Positions 58,622 to 64,000 of a stretch of DNA of 64,000 nucleotides are shown piece by piece. The stretch lies in the NCBI RefSeq assembly GCF_018417635.1, contig NZ_CP071007.1, forward strand, positions 2,542,501 to 2,606,500, given 5' to 3'. Position numbers and translations under genes: made by a program. The notes below the pieces were generated by a model that saw only the letters and a program-made list of their open reading frames with translations, was not told the origin of the DNA and ran no database searches. Source of the stretch: Pseudomonas sp. SORT22 (GTDB lineage: Bacteria > Pseudomonadota > Gammaproteobacteria > Pseudomonadales > Pseudomonadaceae). Position 1 is the first letter of the stretch. Each line of letters opens with the position of its first letter.

Positions 58622-60069
58622 AGGGTTGCCTCCTTCAACAGATCGTTGCGTGCCGCCAGGGCGCGCGCGATGTCATCCTTTTTCAGGGTCTTTTCCAGGC
58701 GCGTGACCAGGCTGCGGGCACCGTTCTCGCCCAGCGCCACGGCCACCTGGGCGTAGGTGTAGGCCTTGACCGGGTCATGGCAGATGGCACGGCCGTAAGC
58801 GTGCAGGGTGGCCATGCGGTACCAGGCGGCGGTGGAGCCGGCCCGGGCCTGGGCCTGGAAAATCTGCAGGGCCTTGTCCTGGTCGGGCTGGTCGGCCACG
58901 CCCTTGCTGTAGTACTCGGCCAGCAGCAGCTCGGCGTCGGGGTAGCGGCTGGCAACCAGCTCGTCGATCAGCGCGCGGGCCTTGTCCGGGTCCAGGGTCA
59001 GCCAGTTGTTGACCATGTAGAACGAGGCCTGCAGCGCCTTGGCCCGGGTCGCTTCGCGGGTCCGCACCTGGTCGATCAGCGCCTGGGTCTCTTCGGCGTT
59101 GTGCTCGGTGGGGTTGGAAATCATAAAGTTGGCCTTGGACACCATCGCCGGCACGAAGCCGCGCTCGACGGCGTTGTCACGCCAGCGATGGGCTTCGCCG
59201 CGGGCGAGGTCCAGGGCATCGCTGCGCTGTTTCTCCAGGGCCAGTTGCGCGGCGTCCGGCTGCACCCGCGCCGGGCCCATGGCACTGGCCTGGCGCTGGT
59301 AGCGGTCGGCTTCCTGCTCGGCGCGCTGCACGCTGTTGATGCTGTCGAGCAGCGAGCCGATGCGGTGCACGATTTCAACCGCCAGGGTCGGGCGCAGCGC
59401 TTCGAGGCTGCGGGCAAAGGCCGGGAAGGTGCGGTCCTGGTCGTCGCCGAGAAAGCGGTAGTAGCGGTCGATCGCCCGCACGTCGACGCGCACTGCCTGC
59501 TGGTACCAGCGCTCGGCGCCGGCGCGGTCGCCCTGGCGCTCGGCCAGCACCGCCTGGTACAGCTCGGGACGGCAGTTGAGCAGGCACGACTGTTGGTACA
59601 GCGCCAGCAACTGCGCCGCCTGTTCGCTGGAGACCAGCTGCGGGTACACCAAGAACACCTCCAGGGTGGTACTGGCATTGCGCGGGTCGAGGGTCGCCGG
59701 GTAACGCGTCAGGGCCTGGGCCATCCACTGCTGTTGGCCCTTTTGCAGGCTCGGGGTGCGGTCCAGCAGGCGCGCCAGCGAGGCCAGCGCCGGCACCTGG
59801 CCGCGGCCGTCGGCAAACGCCTCCTTGTACAGGGCGATGACGTCTGCGCGGCTGGCGCCATCGCTGTTGGCCAGCACATCACCGAGCAACAGCTTGGACG
59901 CCAGGTCACCGCGCTCGGCCAGGATGCGCAGGTCGGCACTGACATTGGCGCTCGGGTCCTTGTACAGCGCGTAGCGGATCTGCTCCAGGCTTTGCCCGGC
60001 CAGGGCATTGCCGGCACAGGCCAGGCCAAAGCCTGCCAGCAGCAGGCGGGAGGGCGTCTTCGCATTCAT
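58618..60069 (-). CDS. algK: TPR/Sel1-repeat alginate export scaffold AlgK-like
   Basis: A 483-residue periplasmic repeat protein. Sel1-like repeats such as YPDAELLLAEYYSKGVADQPDQDKALQIFQAQA and STAAWYRMATLHAYGR dominate the C-half. AlgK links the outer-membrane porin AlgE to the inner-membrane Alg8/Alg44 complex. Canonical AlgK is a lipoprotein; here the only early cysteine, C18, has glycine at -3 (FGLAC), a poor lipobox, while NALA|GQ is a good signal peptidase I site. So it may be soluble rather than lipid-anchored. Confidence 0.83.
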   Translation of the reverse strand: MNAKTPSRLLLAGFGLACAGNALAGQSLEQIRYALYKDPSANVSADLRILAERGDLASKLLLGDVLANSDGASRADVIALYKEAFADGRGQVPALASLARLLDRTPSLQKGQQQWMAQALTRYPATLDPRNASTTLEVFLVYPQLVSSEQAAQLLALYQQSCLLNCRPELYQAVLAERQGDRAGAERWYQQAVRVDVRAIDRYYRFLGDDQDRTFPAFARSLEALRPTLAVEIVHRIGSLLDSINSVQRAEQEADRYQRQASAMGPARVQPDAAQLALEKQRSDALDLARGEAHRWRDNAVERGFVPAMVSKANFMISNPTEHNAEETQALIDQVRTREATRAKALQASFYMVNNWLTLDPDKARALIDELVASRYPDAELLLAEYYSKGVADQPDQDKALQIFQAQARAGSTAAWYRMATLHAYGRAICHDPVKAYTYAQVAVALGENGARSLVTRLEKTLKKDDIARALAARNDLLKEATL

Positions 60070-60093
60070 TGCCTATTCCTTCCTTGGGGGTGC

Positions 60094-61245
60094 TTAGCGC
60101 GACGCCGTGAACGGCAGGCCCAGGTACAGGTCCACCGCCACCGGCTTCTGGTACGCAGCGCGTGGCAGCGGGCTGTCGGGGGCGATGGTCAGGGCCAGGT
60201 TCTTGTTGGCTTCATCGACGCGAGAGTCGATGACCTTGCCGCTGAAGGTCTCATCCAGGCCGAACACCTTGAGGTCCACCGAGGTCACCCGGCCGATGTC
60301 GGCGAGCTTGTCGAACGGCACGTTGGCGGTGACGAACAGGCCTTCATCCCTGGGCAGCAGATGCACCAGTGGCGCCTGCTTGTAGCCAAAGCCGTCGAGG
60401 GGCTTGCTCGGGAAGTACAGCTCGCAGTCGCACGGGCTGTTGATCACGGTTTCGATGGTGGCGCGCCCGAGCAGGGTCTGCAGGTCGCCGGGCGAGAGGT
60501 CGGCCACCGCCTTCATGTCGGCCGGGCTGGTGAAACTGGTGGCCAGCTGGGTGGAAATGCTCGCCACCGGCGCGCCGGCCTTGACCTCGGTCTGCCCCGG
60601 CGCCAGGAGGAACTTCACATAGCCGTTGTCGGGCATGCTGATGACCTGGGCATTGGCCGAGACCTGGGCCTGTACTGCCGGGATACGGAAGAACAGCAGG
60701 TAGCACTTGTAGGCGACAAAGCCCAGCGCGGCGAGGCCGGCGGCGGCATACAGCAGGGTGCCGAGGGTGGCCTTGAGGCGCTCGCTGGAGCTGCGCGCAC
60801 TGGCGTACTTGTGCTTGCGTTCCTTGATGTAGTTTTCCCGCTGCATCACGTTGAACAGGCCATTGATGTCGGCGATTTCGCCCGACAGGTAGGCGCTGAT
60901 GATGTAGCGCAGGATGTCGCGCTTTTGCGAATCGAGCTCGACGAACTGGGCGCCGACTTCCTGGCCGCGCTGGGAGACGATCTTGATCTGGCTGTCGATG
61001 TTCAGGTCGACCTGGTTCAGGCGCAGCTGGATCGAGGCGTGGTACAGGCTGCCGATCTTCAGCGGCTCGGGGTGGACCAGGCCGATGCCGCCCAGGGAGA
61101 TGTCCTGCAGGGTGCTGTCGAACGGCGGCTGGCCGGCCGCGCTGAGCTTGACCCGGGCATTGAGTTTGGTGCGCACGTACTGGCGTTCGTCGATGGCTTC
61201 GTGGACTACGTTGGCCGGTACTGCGGGTGTGCTTGAGCTACTCAT
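60094..61245 (-). CDS. alg44: PilZ-domain polymerase co-regulator Alg44-like
   Basis: A 383-residue inner-membrane protein. The N-terminal PilZ domain keeps the c-di-GMP contacts: R21xxxR25 in ERQYVRTKLNAR and D48-x-S50-xx-G53 in LQDISLGGIGL. One transmembrane helix is at ~170-192 (TLLYAAAGLAALGFVAYKCYLLFF), followed by a membrane-fusion-protein-like periplasmic domain with the CDC motif INSPCDCELYFPSK. Binding of c-di-GMP should activate the neighbouring Alg8 polymerase, so polymer synthesis in this cluster is predicted to need c-di-GMP. Confidence 0.9.
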   Translation of the reverse strand: MSSSSTPAVPANVVHEAIDERQYVRTKLNARVKLSAAGQPPFDSTLQDISLGGIGLVHPEPLKIGSLYHASIQLRLNQVDLNIDSQIKIVSQRGQEVGAQFVELDSQKRDILRYIISAYLSGEIADINGLFNVMQRENYIKERKHKYASARSSSERLKATLGTLLYAAAGLAALGFVAYKCYLLFFRIPAVQAQVSANAQVISMPDNGYVKFLLAPGQTEVKAGAPVASISTQLATSFTSPADMKAVADLSPGDLQTLLGRATIETVINSPCDCELYFPSKPLDGFGYKQAPLVHLLPRDEGLFVTANVPFDKLADIGRVTSVDLKVFGLDETFSGKVIDSRVDEANKNLALTIAPDSPLPRAAYQKPVAVDLYLGLPFTASR

Positions 61246-61260
61246 GGCAGGCGCCTTTCC

Positions 61261-62793
61261 TTAACGTTGCGTGAGTTCGAGAAGAACCGAGATGACCCCG
61301 AAGAAAATCGCGATGGATGAAAACAGCATCGCCTTCGAGGACCAGCGGTTCAGGGCGGCATCGAAGTTGACGGCGCCGTTGCTTAATGTGGTTTTTTGCC
61401 GGGTCCAGCTCTGCTGGTCCATGTGGAACAGGGCGTAGACTTTCATCAGCGAGCCGATGATCTGGTTGTAATAAAGAACGAACGGGTACACCGGGCTGAC
61501 CGGGTGGCCGGCGAACAGAAACAGCACGGTGACGATGCTGCGCGACAGCAGCACCCAGAACAGGTACACCAGCAGGTACTGGATGCCGAACAAGATGCCG
61601 GCGACCACCGAGGCGGTCAGGCCCATCAGGCAGGTCCACATCGACACCCGCTGATCGAGCAGCACATACAGGGTGAACAGGCCCAGGCGAGCGCGGCCGA
61701 GCAGGGCGGTGGCACGAAAGTTCTGGCGCAGCGAGTTGCCGTACCAGCGGAACATCAACTGGCGGGTGGCGCGCCAGAAGCTGTTGTCTGGTGGATGCTC
61801 GACGGTCAGGGTGTTGCTGTCGGGCACGTAGAAAGTGTCCCAGCCGGCGCGCATCAGGCTCAGCCACGACGACTTGTCGTCCCCGGTCAAAAACTGAAAG
61901 CGCCCCAGGCGCCAGTGCTGGAGAAAATCCGCCTCGACGTCGCGGATGAAGTCCGGGTCGGTCATGACGCTGGCGCGAAAGAACGACAGCCGTCCGGTCA
62001 GGGTCAGCACCCGGTGCGACAAGGCCATCGAGCACATGTTGATGTGCCGCTGGACGAAGCGCATCGAGTGCCACTGGCGCATCAGGCTGCTGCCTTCGAC
62101 TTCGCAGAACTCGTTGGTGGTCAGGCCGCCGACGTTGGGCAGGTAGGCAAACAGCTTGACCGCACGCTCGACGCAGCCGGGCAGCATCATGGTGTCGCCA
62201 TCGACCACGCCGACCACCGAGTCTTCCAGTGGCATCTGCCGTGACAGGGCGCGAAAGGCATGGGCCAGGCCGTCACGCTTGCCGGTGCCACGGGCGCGGA
62301 CGATGACCAGCTTGATGTCATCGCGGTCCTTGACCTCGTTGCGCATGATCTCTTTGATGAACTGCTCGTCGCCTTTCTCGACGATCGAGGCAATCACCGT
62401 GCACGGCACCTTCAGCCGCTGCACCTCCTGGAACACCGACTGGTAAACCTTGAAGGTGGTGTGGGTGGGGATGCGAAAACTGGTCACTACCATGAACATG
62501 TGCGCCGGCAGCGCCGCATCGCCCATGCGCTCGACCGCCTTGCGCATGCGCGGGAACTTCCAGTGCAGAAAGTACATGCCGCGCAGGTAATGGACGATGG
62601 CGTTGCCATAGCGCCACATGCCCAGTGCACCGATGATGAAGATGAACTTATGGTGCGCAGGGTCGAGGTACTGCGGCGCGACCATCTCCGACGCCAGCGC
62701 AATCAGGCCGAACAGGCAGGCCCAGGCGCAAAACCGCGCGCCTGCCTGCAGGTAGTCCGGCCGGCCCGAGGGCGGCTGTTGCTGTCGTTCCAT
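61261..62793 (-). CDS. alg8: Mannuronan synthase-type glycosyltransferase Alg8-like (GT2)
   Basis: A 510-residue membrane polymerase starting at 62793 with AGGAGC upstream; an open extension to 62844 has no ribosome site. GT2 motifs: RIAGTGKRDG-like VRARGTGKRDGLAHAFRA, substrate aspartates in VVDGDTMM, NVGGLTTNEFCEV, RFQFLTGDDKSSW (general base region) and FRWYGNSLRQN (QxxRW-like). Flanked by membrane helices. It resembles Alg8 closely in the catalytic core, so GDP-mannuronate is the expected donor. The 190-base gap to algD holds no gene I can support. Confidence 0.9.
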   Translation of the reverse strand: MERQQQPPSGRPDYLQAGARFCAWACLFGLIALASEMVAPQYLDPAHHKFIFIIGALGMWRYGNAIVHYLRGMYFLHWKFPRMRKAVERMGDAALPAHMFMVVTSFRIPTHTTFKVYQSVFQEVQRLKVPCTVIASIVEKGDEQFIKEIMRNEVKDRDDIKLVIVRARGTGKRDGLAHAFRALSRQMPLEDSVVGVVDGDTMMLPGCVERAVKLFAYLPNVGGLTTNEFCEVEGSSLMRQWHSMRFVQRHINMCSMALSHRVLTLTGRLSFFRASVMTDPDFIRDVEADFLQHWRLGRFQFLTGDDKSSWLSLMRAGWDTFYVPDSNTLTVEHPPDNSFWRATRQLMFRWYGNSLRQNFRATALLGRARLGLFTLYVLLDQRVSMWTCLMGLTASVVAGILFGIQYLLVYLFWVLLSRSIVTVLFLFAGHPVSPVYPFVLYYNQIIGSLMKVYALFHMDQQSWTRQKTTLSNGAVNFDAALNRWSSKAMLFSSIAIFFGVISVLLELTQR

Positions 62794-62985
62794 GTAGTCG
62801 TTGCTCCTGTGTTCGGGCCGCACCCGGCTGAATGACATGCGCACTGTTCGCGCCTGGCCAGGACAAGGCCGGCCGGGCAGGAGGCAGGTGGGCAGTCAGT
62901 CAGGCGGGGCGCCTGGGTCAATCGCCGGGTACTCTCTGGATGGAGTACTTTCTGGCTGGAGTGCTCTGTGCTGGAGTACGGGGCC

Positions 62986-64000
62986 TTACCAGCAGATACC
63001 TTCACGCCGGGCATCGCTGCCGTGGGCCATGAAGCCGACCAGGTCGATGATCTGCTTGCCATCGCTGGCATCCAGGGCTTGCGCAAAACGGTCATCGTTG
63101 TTGCCCAGCACCACCACCTCGGCGTCGCGGATCACCTGCTGCAGGTCGTTGCACAGCAGCGACGAAACGTGGGGGATCTTCGATTCGATGTATTCGCGGT
63201 TGGCACCGAACACCCGCGCGTACTCGACGTTGGCGTCGTAGATGGTGAGCTCGTAGCCTTTGCCGATGAGCATTTCCGCCAGCTCCACCAGCGGGCTTTC
63301 GCGCAGGTCGTCGCTGCCGGCCTTGAAACTCAGGCCCAGCAGGCCGATGCGGCGCTTGTCCTGGCGGGTGATCAGCTCGAAGGCGTTCTTCACCTGGTTG
63401 CGGTTGCTGGCCATGATCGAGGCCAGCAGCGGGTGCTCGACGTCCAGCTGGCCGGCGCGGTAGGTGAGGGCGCGCACGTCCTTGGGCAGGCACGAGCCAC
63501 CGAAGGCGAATCCGGGGCGCAGGTAGTAGCGCGACAGGTTGAGCTTGTAGTCCTGGCAGACCACATCCATCACCTCGCGGCCATCGACGCCGGAGGCCTT
63601 GGCGATGTTGCCGATCTCGTTGGCAAAACTGACCTTGGTCGCGTGCCAGACGTTGCAGGTGTACTTGATCATCTCGGCGACTTCGATCGACTTGCGAATC
63701 ACCGGGGCGTCCAGGCCCTGGTACAGCGACTGCAGCAGGTCGCCCGATTGCGCGTCCAGTTCGCCGATCACGGTCATGGCCGGAAAGTCGTAGTCCTGGA
63801 TCGCGGTGCTTTCGCGCAGGAACTCGGGGTTGACCGCCACGCCGAAGTCGATGCCGGCGCGCTTGCCGGAGTACTTCTCGAGGATCGGAATCACCACGTT
63901 CTTGGCCGTGCCGGGCAGCACGGTGCTGCGCACCACGACGGTATGACGGCTGGCCTTGTCGCGCATGGCGGTGCCGATTTCGCGGCACACCGCTTCCATG
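62986..64000 (-). CDS. algD: GDP-mannose 6-dehydrogenase AlgD (N-terminus outside window)
   Basis: The visible C-terminal 338 or so residues of a UDP/GDP-sugar dehydrogenase; the family is ~436 residues, so about 100 N-terminal residues with the NAD motif lie beyond the edge. The catalytic cysteine is in FAFGGSCLPKDVRAL. Also present are NPEFLRESTAIQDYDFPAMTVIG, IKYTCNVWHATKVSFANEIGNIAK and IGLLGLSFKAGSDDLRESP. It makes GDP-mannuronate by two NAD-dependent oxidations, the committed step for the polymer. First gene of the operon; its promoter is not in this window. Confidence 0.93.
   Translation of the reverse strand, partial: MEAVCREIGTAMRDKASRHTVVVRSTVLPGTAKNVVIPILEKYSGKRAGIDFGVAVNPEFLRESTAIQDYDFPAMTVIGELDAQSGDLLQSLYQGLDAPVIRKSIEVAEMIKYTCNVWHATKVSFANEIGNIAKASGVDGREVMDVVCQDYKLNLSRYYLRPGFAFGGSCLPKDVRALTYRAGQLDVEHPLLASIMASNRNQVKNAFELITRQDKRRIGLLGLSFKAGSDDLRESPLVELAEMLIGKGYELTIYDANVEYARVFGANREYIESKIPHVSSLLCNDLQQVIRDAEVVVLGNNDDRFAQALDASDGKQIIDLVGFMAHGSDARREGICW

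Noticed and set aside
58576..61236. 886-codon open frame on the plus strand opposite algK/alg44
   Set aside because: It is the antisense of clearly recognisable genes, lacks any domain pattern, and such frames are expected in GC-rich Pseudomonas DNA. The same applies to the long antisense frames opposite the usher (7585-10071), the hpa genes (22156-24795), prpE (1339-3246) and cysI (34061-36094).

Overview
The window looks like chromosome of a Pseudomonas from the P. putida/P. fluorescens side of the genus. It is GC-rich with strong third-position G/C. It carries many short palindromic intergenic repeats of the Pseudomonas REP type (core GCGGGGCAAGCCCGCTCC). It also holds genus-typical blocks: Csu-type pili, homoprotocatechuate catabolism, the cysI-DUF934 pair and an alginate-type operon. 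Both ends are cut inside genes: an LRR protein kinase on the left and algD on the right. Family assignments rest on reading translated motifs; no database search was possible.

Layout. 1-4377: LRR-kinase, propionyl-CoA synthetase, ZapE/AFG1 ATPase. 4620-10952: a complete Csu-like chaperone-usher operon with four spore-coat-U subunits, chaperone, usher and two-domain tip protein. 10916-17846: an MFS pump divergent from an HxlR regulator, an amino-acid permease with a DUF3156 partner, a FeaR-like AraC regulator, and a Bcr/CflA-type MFS pump with a TetR regulator and a clear palindromic operator. 17950-19648: a cupin plus an FAD amine oxidase. 19813-28724: homoprotocatechuate meta-cleavage genes hpaG1-G2-E-D-F-X-H-I on the minus strand, flanked by the regulators hpaR and hpaA, with matching HpaR-like operators. 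hpaBC is not present. 28721-34064: a Tat/lipoprotein solute-binding protein, an FMN monooxygenase and a secreted lipase-like hydrolase, opposite an SfnR-like sigma-54 activator. 34199-36363: sulfite reductase hemoprotein and DUF934.

36644-44019 is the most novel part: a tight three-gene co-directional module. It encodes (1) a CHAT caspase-like protease fused to a SIR2-like domain, (2) a 1269-residue STAND ATPase with one membrane helix and a WD40 propeller, and (3) a gingipain/caspase-like (C25-type) protein. Genes 2 and 3 overlap by ATGA. A 10-bp perfect inverted repeat lies upstream. The architecture resembles known STAND-, CHAT- and SIR2-based immunity or regulated-cell-death systems, but I do not recognise this combination.

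44076-49993: Tat-exported amidohydrolase, GNAT, YfcG-like GST, Pit phosphate transporter, DUF488 and a second GNAT. 49835-64000: an alginate-type exopolysaccharide operon on the minus strand, ordered algD-alg8-alg44-algK-algE-algI-algJ-algF-algX-algL-algG-like. This differs from the canonical order (algG-X-L-I-J-F-A after algE), has no algA at its end, and its last gene is an AlgG-like beta-helix protein whose DPHD catalytic motif reads DVRD. It is probably a second, alginate-like polysaccharide locus making an acetylated, c-di-GMP-controlled polyuronate rather than the canonical alginate operon. No tRNA, rRNA, CRISPR array or insertion sequence was seen.
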